From Frankiales bacterium (lineage in GTDB: Bacteria; Actinomycetota; Actinomycetes; Mycobacteriales; SCTD01): a stretch of DNA of 47,155 bases. The notes beneath the pieces are model-generated. The model ran no database searches. It was not told the origin of the DNA and worked only from the letters and a program-made list of their open reading frames with translations. Below are positions 16,242-25,006 of the stretch, one piece after another (the stretch's first letter is position 1; every line of letters begins with the position of its first letter). Location of the stretch: contig JAOPVP010000031.1 of assembly GCA_025966135.1 (NCBI GenBank), positions 1 to 47,155 of the forward strand. Reading direction: 5' to 3'. Position numbers and translations under genes: made by a program.

Positions 16242-17556
16242 GGCCGAGGCCGCCGAGGTTCAGATCGACCAGCGGCGCCGGCGACGGCGACGGGGTCGAC
16301 GCCGCCGCCGGCGTGGCGGTCGGGTGCGGAAGCAGGCCCAGCACGGTGTTGACGAGGCCGCCGATCAAGCCCGGTGGTGTGGGCGTGGTGGGTGTCGGGA
16401 TGCCGGAAGGCTGGGTGGACGGTCCGGTGGACGGCTGAGTGGACGGGCGTCCGCCGCCCGGGCCCTGCTCGGTCGGCCGAGTGGTCGTCGGCGTCGTGGC
16501 CGAGGGGCTGGAGCCGAAGAGCCCCTGGACGTTGGGGATCTGCCCGGCGACGGTCGTCCCGGGGGTGCTGTCGCCAGCAGGCGTGAGGGCGGCATCGAGC
16601 AGCGTGCTGACCGCCGTGACCCGGGCACCCACCAGGGCAGCCACCACACCCCACGACCCGCCGTCGCTGCGGGCGCTGAGCACGAACGCGAGCCTGTCGG
16701 TGACCGGACCTGCGGACCTCGAAGCGACCTCGGCCACGGCGACGGCGACGGCCTGCTCGCCGCTCGCAGCGACGGCGCCCAGGGACGCTGTGCGCAGAGC
16801 GACCGGGGCGGCGGTCAGCACGGCCCTGCCGTCGCTGCCGCCAAGGCTGTCGGCGAGGTGCACGAGGTCTTGGTCGGCGCTGACCAGATCGCCCGCCAGC
16901 CGGCTCTCCCAGGCGTCATCGGTCAGCGCAAGGGGGGTGACCCGATCGGCCGGGTACCCGTAGGCAACCTGCACCTGGTGCAGCGCGCCGACCGCGGTGG
17001 TCGCGCGGCGCCCGGTCGCGGTGATCGCGGCGGTGCCCTCGAAGACGGCCAGGCGCAGCAACGCGGCTGCCTCCACCCGTGCGAGCGCACCGGCCTTCGC
17101 CGCGACGGTCCCGGCACGCGTGCTCAGCTGCAGGCGCGGACCCTTACGCGAGTCCACCATGACCTGGCCCCGGGTGAGGGTCTGGCGCACACCGTCGAGG
17201 ACGTCGACAGTGGACACGGCACCGACGTAGACGTTCCGGCCAGCGGTGCTCAGCTCGGCCCCGCCCTGCTGACCGGTTCGCAGTTGCGCGCCGTTCGGGA
17301 GCCGCGCACCGATCTCCGCGGTGCGCTGACTGCCGTCGGGGAACTGGATCACCGCGTTGCGGACCGAGGTGAGGTAGGTGTCGGCCGAGGCCGGGTCGAT
17401 CTGGTGCGTGACAAGCACGACCGAGGCTGCGATGAAGACCGCCAGACCCGCAGCCAGCACGCCGTGCCAGCCCTCGAGGACCAAGGAGCCCTGGGCGCTG
17501 CGCACCCGGGGCAGGCGGGCTCCCACCGCGGCGCCCGAGTTGTCCGTCACGTCCAC
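16228..17556 (-). CDS. FecR-like domain membrane protein
   Basis: A 442-residue protein with a short cytoplasmic N-terminus, one membrane helix (about 29-51) and an extracytoplasmic FecR-like region (about 60-190). Typical strands include NAVIQFPDGSQRTAEIGARLPNGAQL, STVDVLDGVRQTLTRGQVMVDSR and ARVEAAALLRLAVFEGTAAI. A helical section follows (205-320), then a Pro/Thr/Ser-rich low-complexity tail (about 345-442). No iron-sigma system or TonB-linked receptor is next to it, so classical FecR signalling is unlikely; a wall or stress sensor is possible. The start is GTG at 17556 and no good Shine-Dalgarno is seen. It overlaps the convergent MFS gene by 14 bp. Confidence 0.8.
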   Translation of the reverse strand: MDVTDNSGAAVGARLPRVRSAQGSLVLEGWHGVLAAGLAVFIAASVVLVTHQIDPASADTYLTSVRNAVIQFPDGSQRTAEIGARLPNGAQLRTGQQGGAELSTAGRNVYVGAVSTVDVLDGVRQTLTRGQVMVDSRKGPRLQLSTRAGTVAAKAGALARVEAAALLRLAVFEGTAAITATGRRATTAVGALHQVQVAYGYPADRVTPLALTDDAWESRLAGDLVSADQDLVHLADSLGGSDGRAVLTAAPVALRTASLGAVAASGEQAVAVAVAEVASRSAGPVTDRLAFVLSARSDGGSWGVVAALVGARVTAVSTLLDAALTPAGDSTPGTTVAGQIPNVQGLFGSSPSATTPTTTRPTEQGPGGGRPSTQPSTGPSTQPSGIPTPTTPTPPGLIGGLVNTVLGLLPHPTATPAAASTPSPSPAPLVDLNLGGLGLKLG

Positions 17557-17598
17557 ATCATCGGCAGGAGCCGCCTACCTTGCCATGGCTCGAAAGTA

Positions 17599-19068
17599 CT
17601 AGTCCTCCGGTACGTCAGGCTCCGGCTGGCGCTTCTCCCACCAGGCGAGCAGTACGTCGCGGGCCTCCTCGAAGCTCATCGGCCCCTGCTCCATGCGCAG
17701 CTGCAGCAGGTACGTGTAGGCCTCGCCGACGAGACGACCCGGCGGCTGCCCGAGGATCTCCATGATCTGGTTCCCGTCGAGGTCGGGACGGATGGCCCGC
17801 AGCTCCTCCTGCTCGGCGAGCACCGCAATGCGCCTCTCGAGGTCGTCGTAGGCCGCCGACAGCGCCGCCGCCCGGCGCTTGTTGCGGGTCGTGCAGTCGG
17901 ACCGGGTGAGCTTGTGCAGCCGGTCGAGCTGGTCGCCGGCGTCGTGCACGTACCGGCGCACCGCGGCGTCGGTCCACGGGGAGGTCCCCGGCTGGCCGTA
18001 GCCGTGGAAGCGCAGGTGCATCTCGGTGAGGAGGAAGACCGCCTCCACGACGTCCTTGCCGAAGGTCAGGGCCCGCAGCCGCTTCCGGGCCAGGTGTGCG
18101 CCCTTCACCTCGTGGTGGTGGAACGACACCCCGCCGCCCGACTCGTGCCGGCGGGTCGCCGGCTTGCCGATGTCGTGCAGCAGCGCTGCCAGCCGCAGCA
18201 CGAGGTCAGGGGACTCCTCGAGCGCGATCGCCCGCTCGAGCACCTGCAGCGTGTGCTCGTAGACGTCCTTGTGCTGGTGGTGCTCGTCGATCTCCAGGCG
18301 CAGCGCCGGCAGCTCCGGCAGCACGTACGCCGCCAGGCCGGTGTCGACGAGCAGGCTCAGGCCTTGACGGGGGTGGGCGCCCAGCAACAGCTTCTCGAGC
18401 TCCCCCCGCACCCGCTCGGCGCTCACGATCTCGATCCGCTCCGCGCGGTCGGTCATCGCCGCGACCACCTCAGGCGCCACCTGGAAGCCGAGCTGCGAGG
18501 CGAAGCGCGCGGCCCGCAGCATCCGGAGCGGGTCGTCGTCGAAGGAGTCCTCGGGCCTGCCGGGCGTCCGGATGACACCGGCGGTGAGGTCGTCCATACC
18601 GCCGAAGAGGTCGACGAACGCGTCAGGGGCCTTCCAGTCCGGAAGCGCCAGTGCCATCGCGTTCAGGGCGAAGTCCCGTCGTACCAGGTCCTCCTCGAGG
18701 GAGTCGCCGTACGAGACCTCCGGCTTGCGCGACGTCCGGTCGTAGGCCTCTGCCCGGTAGGTCGTGATCTCGACGCGCACGCCCTTCTTCTGCAGCCCCA
18801 CGGTGCCGAAGGCGATGCCGGCGTCCCAGGTCGTGTCGGCCCAGCCCTCGACGAGCGAGAGGACTCGGTCGGGGCGGGCATCGGTGGTCAGGTCGAGGTC
18901 GTCACCGAGCCGGCCGAGGAACGCGTCGCGTACGGAACCGCCGACCAGGTGCAGCCGGTGACCGCCCTCGGCGAAGCGCTCACCCAACTCGACCAGCAGC
19001 GGCGACCGCAGCATCAGCTCGCGCACGGCGTTGCTCTGGAGCTCGCTCAGCGGTCGGGTGTCAGGCAC
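17599..19068 (-). CDS. pcnA: CCA tRNA nucleotidyltransferase
   Basis: A 489-residue enzyme that adds or repairs the 3' CCA of tRNAs, using CTP and ATP. The class II nucleotidyltransferase head has [13 protein letters not shown] (43-53) and the catalytic [10 protein letters not shown] (Asp58, Asp60), followed by [13 protein letters not shown]. An HD-type domain follows, with [15 protein letters not shown]. The start is taken as GTG at 19068, because the longer frame would overlap the divergent NUDIX start and carries no family sequence; TACGCT stands 8 nt upstream. It is divergent from the NUDIX gene, as with pcnA and mutT4 in Mycobacterium. Confidence 0.93.
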   Translation of the reverse strand: MPDTRPLSELQSNAVRELMLRSPLLVELGERFAEGGHRLHLVGGSVRDAFLGRLGDDLDLTTDARPDRVLSLVEGWADTTWDAGIAFGTVGLQKKGVRVEITTYRAEAYDRTSRKPEVSYGDSLEEDLVRRDFALNAMALALPDWKAPDAFVDLFGGMDDLTAGVIRTPGRPEDSFDDDPLRMLRAARFASQLGFQVAPEVVAAMTDRAERIEIVSAERVRGELEKLLLGAHPRQGLSLLVDTGLAAYVLPELPALRLEIDEHHQHKDVYEHTLQVLERAIALEESPDLVLRLAALLHDIGKPATRRHESGGGVSFHHHEVKGAHLARKRLRALTFGKDVVEAVFLLTEMHLRFHGYGQPGTSPWTDAAVRRYVHDAGDQLDRLHKLTRSDCTTRNKRRAAALSAAYDDLERRIAVLAEQEELRAIRPDLDGNQIMEILGQPPGRLVGEAYTYLLQLRMEQGPMSFEEARDVLLAWWEKRQPEPDVPED

Positions 19069-19076
19069 GGGACGCA

Positions 19077-19082
19077 AGCGTA
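19077..19082 (-). promoter_or_regulatory. -10 element for a leaderless pcnA start
   Basis: TACGCT on the minus strand, 8 nt before the GTG at 19068; no Shine-Dalgarno is seen. Confidence 0.4.
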
Positions 19083-19135
19083 CGGCGCCCTGGTGGGGGG
19101 CGGCTCGGCGCGGGCCGCACCCACCGTCATCGCCG

Positions 19136-19141
19136 TACTCT
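19136..19141 (+). promoter_or_regulatory. -10 element for a leaderless NUDIX start
   Basis: TACTCT, 6 nt before the ATG at 19148; no Shine-Dalgarno fits in the spacer. Confidence 0.5.
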
Positions 19142-19147
19142 GAGCCC

Positions 19148-19627
19148 ATGGCCCCCGTTCCGACGCCGCCGCGTCGCCCGTTGCGGAGGGTGGACGAGAC
19201 CAGTGCAGGCGGGCTGGTGCTGGACCGTCGCGGTCCGGGCGCGCAGGGGGCGCTGATCGGGCGGCTCGACCGGCGCGGTCGGCTGCTCTGGTCACTGCCG
19301 AAGGGGCATGTCGAGCCGGGTGAGACCGAGCCGCAGACCGCGGTGCGCGAGGTCTACGAGGAGACCGGGATCCTCGGTGAGGTCGTGGGCAAGCTCGGGA
19401 CCATCGACTTCTGGTTCGTCGCCGACGGGCGACGCATCCACAAGACGGTGCACCACTTCCTGCTGCTGGCCACCGATCCGGTGAACGGCCTGGTGCTCTC
19501 CGACGAGGACATCGAGGTCAGCGAGGTGGCCTGGGTGCCGATCCCGGAGCTGGCCGCACGACTCGCGTACGCCGATGAGCGGCGCCTGCTCGAGAAGGTG
19601 CCGAACCTGCTCGTCGAGACAGCATGA
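19148..19627 (+). CDS. NUDIX hydrolase (MutT4-like)
   Basis: A 159-residue pyrophosphohydrolase of nucleoside diphosphates linked to another moiety. The complete Nudix box G-x5-E-x7-REUxEExGU is visible in [23 protein letters not shown]. The start ATG is 6 nt after a TACTCT element. The stop overlaps the start of the DUF6049 gene (ATGA), so they are translationally coupled. Divergence from pcnA and linkage to murJ match the mutT4 locus of Mycobacterium; the true substrate is not evident. Confidence 0.93.
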   Translation: MAPVPTPPRRPLRRVDETSAGGLVLDRRGPGAQGALIGRLDRRGRLLWSLPKGHVEPGETEPQTAVREVYEETGILGEVVGKLGTIDFWFVADGRRIHKTVHHFLLLATDPVNGLVLSDEDIEVSEVAWVPIPELAARLAYADERRLLEKVPNLLVETA

Positions 19628-21813
19628 GACGACTCGTCACGGCCCTCCTGCTGTCCGCGCTCGTCCCCCTCACGGCCCTGGGCGCGCTCCCGGCGGCAGC
19701 CGACCCCACGCCGGCCGCCACCCAAGCCCCCGAAGCCCCGCTGCAGCTGGTCGTGACCTCGCTGCTGCCGCGGGCGCCTCAGCGACACGACGCGATCGAG
19801 GTCACCGGCTACGTCAAGAACGTCGGCTCCGTCAAGATCACCGGCATTGAGGTTCGCCCGAGAGTCGGGAACGTCATCCAGACGCGTGGCGGCCTGCACA
19901 ACGCCGACACCGACCGGCCGTACACGAGTCCGCGCGAGCCCTCCGTGACGCCGGTCGGCACGACGCTGGCACCCGGCGCGCAGACGAGCTTCGACCTGCG
20001 CACGACCGTCGACCTGCTCCAGCTCACGGAGCAGGGCGTCTACCCCGTGGACATCGAGGCACGTGGTGATGCCGGCAACGGCCTGGAGAGCCTGGGCCTG
20101 GCCCCGACCTGGATCCCGTTCTTCGCCGACGTGACGCCCAATCCGATCCGCGTCGCCGTGGTCTGGCCGCTCGTCGACCAGCCGCACCAGGGCGTCGACG
20201 CGACCCTGCTCGACGACAAGCTGGCTGCCGACCTCGGCCCCTCCGGACGGCTCGGTGGGCTGCTCGTCGCGGGCCGGCGCGCCGCCACACCTGAGTGCGT
20301 GCGTGGGGCGGTAGGCCCCGACGGAAAGCGGGAGAAGGCCCCCGTCCGCTGCGAACCGGTGCCGGTGACGTACGCCGTCGATCCGGACCTGCTGTTCGCT
20401 GCCAACACGATGACCAAGCCCTACAAGGTGAAGACCAACCGCGGCAGCGTCGCGGGCACCGGGACCACCGCGGCGACCGACTGGCTCGCCTCGCTCCGCG
20501 ACGTCGCCGCGACGAGCCCGGTGCTCGCGTTGCCGTACGCCGACCCGGACGTCACGGCCCTGACGCGCACCGCTGCCGGCGTGACCGACGTGGCCCTCGC
20601 GTCGGTACTGGGCCGCAGCACGGTCAGCCGGGTCCTGCAGTCCACCACGCTCGACAGCGTCGCGTGGCCACCTGCTGGTCCTGTCACCCAGGCGGCCTCC
20701 GACGCCCTGGCCGGCAGCGGGGCGCGGGCGTTCGTCCTCGACCCGTCGGCCTATCCGCTGCCGGACACCGAGCCCAACCCGGCCCCGAGCGCACGCACCT
20801 TGCTACCCAGCGCCGCCGGGCCCCCGCTCGACGGGCTCGTCACCGACGCCTACCTGTCGAACCTCGTCACCGGCCCCGCCGCGGCGCAGCTCGGCCCCCG
20901 CCTGGCGGAGCAGCGCTTCCTGGCCGAGACCGCGATCCTTGCTGTCCAGGCACCCTCGAGGGATGACCGCACGCTGGTGATCGCGCCGGACCGGCGCACC
21001 AACGCCTCCGTCGTCGCGGCCAGCGGTGCGCTGCGCGATCTCGGTCGCGTGCCCTGGCTCTGCCCCGTGACGCTGGCCTCGGTGGCGGCCCAGAGCGAGC
21101 ACTGCACCGAGCAACCGCGCCCGACCCCGGCTCCCGCCGACCTCAAGCGCGGCAGCTTGCGGACCGACCGCTCGGGGGAGCTCGGGGCGAGCTACCTCAA
21201 GGGCATCGCCGGGGACCGCGACGCGATCAGCCAGCTCACCGACGCGGTGGTCAGCGCCAGTCAGGACCCGTCGGTCCGCGATGCGGTCGCCCGCACCAAG
21301 GAACGGCTGCGGCAGGCGGTCGCCCGGGCGGAGTCCAGTGTCTGGCGGACCAACCCTGCCGGGGGCCGTACGACCGCGGCGCTGCTCCACAGTGAGGTAG
21401 CCCGCCTACAGGGCAAGATCGTCGTCCGTGGTGGCCGGGCGCTGCTCACGAGCAGCAAGGGCACCCTGCAGGTCAGCATCGAGAACACCCTGGACGTCCC
21501 GATCCAGGTGCGGGTCCGCTTCTCGTCCAAGACCGCCACGCTCTCCAGCGCGGAGACCGGGCTCGTCGAGGTGACGCCGGGACACGCCGTACAGGCTGCG
21601 GTGAAGGCCGAGGCACAGCGATCCGGGCAGTTCGTCGTGTTCGCGCAGATCGTCGACCGCAACGGCCGGCCCTTCGGCTCGGAGGCCGAGGTCATCGTCC
21701 GCTCGACCCGCTTCGGACGCCTCGCCCTTGCGGTCACGGCCGGCGGTCTCGGGGTGCTGCTGGTCGCGGCGGGAGTGCGCATCGTCCGGCGCGCCGTCCG
21801 CAGTCGCTCGTGA
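19624..21813 (+). CDS. Secreted DUF6049-family membrane-anchored protein
   Basis: A 729-residue protein of the conserved family found between the NUDIX and murJ genes (Rv3909-like). A signal peptide spans about residues 1-27 ([25 protein letters not shown]). A beta-rich extracytoplasmic region follows ([30 protein letters not shown]). A late Ig-like stretch ([20 protein letters not shown]) precedes the C-terminal helix (about 700-722) and a basic tail. It starts by ATGA overlap with the NUDIX stop and ends in a GTGA overlap with murJ. Its function is not established; constant linkage to murJ suggests a role in lipid II export or wall assembly. Confidence 0.88.
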   Translation: MRRLVTALLLSALVPLTALGALPAAADPTPAATQAPEAPLQLVVTSLLPRAPQRHDAIEVTGYVKNVGSVKITGIEVRPRVGNVIQTRGGLHNADTDRPYTSPREPSVTPVGTTLAPGAQTSFDLRTTVDLLQLTEQGVYPVDIEARGDAGNGLESLGLAPTWIPFFADVTPNPIRVAVVWPLVDQPHQGVDATLLDDKLAADLGPSGRLGGLLVAGRRAATPECVRGAVGPDGKREKAPVRCEPVPVTYAVDPDLLFAANTMTKPYKVKTNRGSVAGTGTTAATDWLASLRDVAATSPVLALPYADPDVTALTRTAAGVTDVALASVLGRSTVSRVLQSTTLDSVAWPPAGPVTQAASDALAGSGARAFVLDPSAYPLPDTEPNPAPSARTLLPSAAGPPLDGLVTDAYLSNLVTGPAAAQLGPRLAEQRFLAETAILAVQAPSRDDRTLVIAPDRRTNASVVAASGALRDLGRVPWLCPVTLASVAAQSEHCTEQPRPTPAPADLKRGSLRTDRSGELGASYLKGIAGDRDAISQLTDAVVSASQDPSVRDAVARTKERLRQAVARAESSVWRTNPAGGRTTAALLHSEVARLQGKIVVRGGRALLTSSKGTLQVSIENTLDVPIQVRVRFSSKTATLSSAETGLVEVTPGHAVQAAVKAEAQRSGQFVVFAQIVDRNGRPFGSEAEVIVRSTRFGRLALAVTAGGLGVLLVAAGVRIVRRAVRSRS

Positions 21814-23399
21814 GCCTGCTCAGCTCGACCAGGACGATGGCGGTCGGGACCGTCGCCTCCCGTGCGACCGGCTTCCTGCGCACCGCCATCCTCGCCGCGG
21901 TATTCGGCGTCAAGGGTGTCGCGGTCGCCTTCAACGTGGCCAACACCGCGCCCAACATCGTCTACGACCTGCTGCTCGGCGGCATCCTCACCAGCGTCGT
22001 GGTGCCGATGCTCGTGCGGGCCGACAAGCAGGGCAACGGCGAGGCGTACGTCCAACGGCTGCTGACCCTCACCCTGCTGGTGCTGGGCTCCGTCTCGCTG
22101 GTGCTCGTCCTGCTGGCGCCCCAGATCGTCGACCTGTACGTCAGCTCCAAGGTGGACGCCGACACCCGGCAGCTGGCCGTCACGTTCGCGCGGTTCTTCC
22201 TGCCTCAGGTCCTGTTCTACGGCCTCGGCGCGGTCCTCGGCGCCTACCTCAACACCCGTGACCGCTTCGGCCCCCCGATGTGGGCGCCGGTCCTGAACAA
22301 CGTCGTCGTCATCGTCACGCTGCTGCTCTTCGCCTTCCTGCCTGGACCCGCACAGCTCACCAGCGCAACGATCACCCAGACCCAGGTCGTCGTGGTGGGC
22401 ATCGGGGTCACGCTGGGCGTCGTCGCCCAGACGCTCGCGCTGCTGCCCGCGCTGCGAGCCACCGGGCTGCACCTCCGGCTGCGGTTCGACCTGCGTGGCA
22501 CCGGCCTCGGGCACGCCGCGCGGCTCGCGCGCTGGACCTTCTTCTACGTGCTGTGCAACCAGCTGGTGTTCGTGGTCGTGGTGCAGCTGGCCACCAGTAC
22601 CGGCCGGGTCGACGACTACCCGTCCTTCACCTACGCGTACCTGCTGTGGCAGCTCCCCCACGCCGTCGTCGCCGTCAGCGTCATCACCGCGCTGCTGCCG
22701 TCGATGAGCCGGGCGGCCGCCGACGGGCGGCTCCTCGAGCTGCGCCACCTGCTCGACCGTGGCCTGCGGGTCACGGTCAGCATCCTGGTGCCGGCGTCCG
22801 CCGCCTACATCGTCCTCGGCCAGCCCCTGGCCAGTCTCGTGTTCGGACACGGTCGGGTCGCCACCGGGGAGGCGCGCTTCATCGGGACGCTGCTGGCCGT
22901 GTTCGCCTGCGGACTCCTGGCCTTCAGCGCCTACCAGCTGCAGCTGCGGGCCTTCTACGCGCTGCAGGACACCCGAACACCGGCCGTCATCAACCTCACC
23001 GTCAACCTGGCCACCGTGGTCGTGGACGTGCTGCTGTTCGTCACCCTCCCGAACCACCTGAAGATCGTCGGCCTCGCCGCCGGGCAGACGGCGTCGTACC
23101 TGGTGGGGAGCGTGATCTGCACGAGGGTGCTGGCCCGGCGCGTTCCTCGCGACCGGCATGGCTTCGTCCTGCGTACGACGGTGCGCTGCCTGTTCGCCGC
23201 GCTGCCCCCTGCCCTCGGCGCCCTCGCCGTGGTCGCGGTGGTGGACCGCGTCGTGGGCATGGGAACCAGCGGCGCCTTCCTCGCGTCGGCCGGCGGCGGG
23301 GCCGTCCTGCTCACCGGCTACCTGGCGTTGGCCCGCCAGCTGCGCGTGCCCGAGGTCGACCGGCTGCTCGAGCCGGTGCTGGCCCGGTTGGGCCGCTAG
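21810..23399 (+). CDS. murJ: Lipid II flippase MurJ (MviN family)
   Basis: A 529-residue polytopic protein with about 14 helices that flips lipid II across the membrane. The family start STRTMAVGTVASRATGFLRTAILAAVFG is followed by NVANTAPNIVYDLLLGGILTSVVVPMLV and, later, the PHAVVAVSVITALLPSMSRAA loop. The start is GTG at 21810, overlapping the previous stop. The frame ends after the last helices, so it lacks the C-terminal pseudokinase and extracellular domains fused to the mycobacterial MviN; a matching pseudokinase is encoded separately at 25007. Confidence 0.95.
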   Translation: MSLLSSTRTMAVGTVASRATGFLRTAILAAVFGVKGVAVAFNVANTAPNIVYDLLLGGILTSVVVPMLVRADKQGNGEAYVQRLLTLTLLVLGSVSLVLVLLAPQIVDLYVSSKVDADTRQLAVTFARFFLPQVLFYGLGAVLGAYLNTRDRFGPPMWAPVLNNVVVIVTLLLFAFLPGPAQLTSATITQTQVVVVGIGVTLGVVAQTLALLPALRATGLHLRLRFDLRGTGLGHAARLARWTFFYVLCNQLVFVVVVQLATSTGRVDDYPSFTYAYLLWQLPHAVVAVSVITALLPSMSRAAADGRLLELRHLLDRGLRVTVSILVPASAAYIVLGQPLASLVFGHGRVATGEARFIGTLLAVFACGLLAFSAYQLQLRAFYALQDTRTPAVINLTVNLATVVVDVLLFVTLPNHLKIVGLAAGQTASYLVGSVICTRVLARRVPRDRHGFVLRTTVRCLFAALPPALGALAVVAVVDRVVGMGTSGAFLASAGGGAVLLTGYLALARQLRVPEVDRLLEPVLARLGR

Positions 23400-23444
23400 T
23401 CCAGACGGCTCAAGAGGGACCCACCACACGCCGAACCCAGAGGG

Positions 23445-23846
23445 GTGAACGCTGACAGGGAGATGGGTGACAGCGGTTCCATCGTGCTCGGCTGGCTGAC
23501 CAAGCTGGCCGCCACCCTCGCCCTGTTCGGGTTACTGGCCTTCGACGGCCTCTCGCTGGTCCGGGCGAGCTTCACCGCGTCCGACCACGCCAACTCGGTG
23601 GCCTCCGCCGCCGTCGAGGTCTACAAGCAGACCCACGACCTCCAGAAGGCCTACAACGCCGCGGTGGACCTGGCCACGCCCGAGGGCGAGACCGTCGACG
23701 CCAAGACCTTCACCGTCCGCGCCTCGGACGGGCATCTGCTCCTGACCCTGCACCGCGAGGCGCAGACGCTGTGGCTGTACCGCATCGGCCCGCTCAAGAA
23801 GTACGTCGACGTCACGGCCCATGGCGAGGGAGTCCCGTCGCAGTGA
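23445..23846 (+). CDS. Small single-pass membrane protein, TadE/TadG-like in appearance
   Basis: A 133-residue protein that I do not recognise. One N-terminal membrane helix (about 14-36, VLGWLTKLAATLALFGLLAF) is followed by a region reading like a pseudopilin-type TadE/TadG domain: ASDHANSVASAAVEVYKQTHDLQKAYNAAV, then AKTFTVRASDGHLLLTLHREAQTLWLYRIGPLKKYVDVTAHGEG. That resemblance is my judgement. The start is either GTG at 23445 or ATG at 23463; neither has well-spaced ribosome-binding bases. It ends in a GTGA overlap with the NlpC/P60 gene, which argues that the gene is real and the two act together. No other tad gene is in the window. Confidence 0.75.
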   Translation: MNADREMGDSGSIVLGWLTKLAATLALFGLLAFDGLSLVRASFTASDHANSVASAAVEVYKQTHDLQKAYNAAVDLATPEGETVDAKTFTVRASDGHLLLTLHREAQTLWLYRIGPLKKYVDVTAHGEGVPSQ

Positions 23847-24925
23847 GCCGGCCCACCCGTGTGGCCGTCGCGCTTGTGCTCGGCGGCCTCCTGGCGTCCG
23901 GGCTGCCCGCCGCTTCCGCGACGCCCATCGGGGACGCGAAGCAACAGGCAGCAGCCCTCCGGGTCAAGGTCGACGCGCTGCGTCGGCAGGCCGAGCTGGC
24001 CACCGAACAGTTTGACGCCGCGTACGCCGAGCTCGGCAACGCCGTCACAGCGCACCTCACCGCCCAGCGGGACCTGCAACGCGCCCAACAGGCCACCGGG
24101 GTCTCCGACGACATCGCGTCCCGGCGGGTGCGTGCCCTCTACATGGCCGGCGGCCCACCAGCGCTGTACGCGCAGGTTCTCGACAGCGGCTCCATCGCCG
24201 AGGTCGCGCAGCGCATCACCCAGGTCAAGATGGTGCTGGGCGGTGACCAGCGCGCCACCGCAACCGCCGACCACGCGCTGGCTGGCCGTCAGGACGCGGA
24301 GCAGCGCCTCGCCGCCGCAGCCGCCGCCTCGACCCGGCTGCAGACTGCCGTCAGCGCCCGTGCCGACAGGGTCCGGGCCCTGCTGGCCCAGACCGACGCC
24401 CTGCTGGCCGCAGCCGACCAACAGGTGCGTGACCTCGCCGACCAGCAGCGCCGTGCCGCCGAGGCCGCCTCCGCAGCCCGCGCCGCCGCGACGCTCGCCC
24501 GCGCCCAGTCCCTGGGGGGAGACCTCCCGGCCGTCGCAGCCAGCCCGCTCGCCGCAGCGGCGCTCGCCTTCGCCCAGTCCCAGCTCGGCAAGCCGTACGT
24601 GTGGGGCGCGACCGGTCCGGGCAGCTACGACTGCTCCGGACTGACGATGTCCGCCTACGCGGCCGCGGGCCTGCGGCTGCCGCGGGTCGCCGCCGACCAG
24701 TGGTACTCCGGTCCGCAGGTCGCCCTGGCCGACCTTCAGCCCGGCGACCTGATGTTCTGGGCCGACGACCTGAGCAACCCCGCAACCATCCACCACGTCG
24801 CGCTGTATGTGGGCGAGGGCCTGATGCTGGCCGCGCCGCACACCGGTGACGTGGTCAAGATCCAGCCGATCTACCTCGACGGCTACATGGGGGCGGTACG
24901 CCCCGGCGTAGTCATCTCGGGGTGA
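23843..24925 (+). CDS. Secreted NlpC/P60 peptidoglycan endopeptidase
   Basis: A 360-residue cell-wall hydrolase, probably cutting D-Glu/diaminopimelate stem-peptide bonds. A signal peptide (about 1-26) is followed by a long Ala-rich coiled coil (about 30-225), then a C-terminal NlpC/P60 domain (about 240-355). The catalytic Cys264 lies in SYDCSGLTMSAY and the His at 317-318 in IHHVALYVG. The coiled coil plus P60 layout resembles RipA/CwlO-type enzymes, in which the coiled coil keeps the enzyme inactive or docks it to FtsEX. The start is GTG at 23843, overlapping the preceding stop; the longer frame has no signal peptide at its start. Confidence 0.92.
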   Translation: MSRPTRVAVALVLGGLLASGLPAASATPIGDAKQQAAALRVKVDALRRQAELATEQFDAAYAELGNAVTAHLTAQRDLQRAQQATGVSDDIASRRVRALYMAGGPPALYAQVLDSGSIAEVAQRITQVKMVLGGDQRATATADHALAGRQDAEQRLAAAAAASTRLQTAVSARADRVRALLAQTDALLAAADQQVRDLADQQRRAAEAASAARAAATLARAQSLGGDLPAVAASPLAAAALAFAQSQLGKPYVWGATGPGSYDCSGLTMSAYAAAGLRLPRVAADQWYSGPQVALADLQPGDLMFWADDLSNPATIHHVALYVGEGLMLAAPHTGDVVKIQPIYLDGYMGAVRPGVVISG

Positions 24926-25006
24926 AGTCAGCGCCCCTAGAGTGAACGCGACCGGACCGTCGTCCGGGTCGGGCAGGGCGGCCCGGTCCGCGCATGAAGG
25001 AGCCCT

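Noticed and set aside
15913..19143. A 1076-codon plus-strand open frame across the FecR-like and pcnA genes
   Set aside because: It is antisense to two genes with clear domains and its translation is low-complexity Arg/Gly/Ala sequence, the usual result of high-GC third positions.
21261..23429. A 722-codon minus-strand open frame over murJ
   Set aside because: His/Gln/Asp/Arg-rich shadow translation antisense to murJ.
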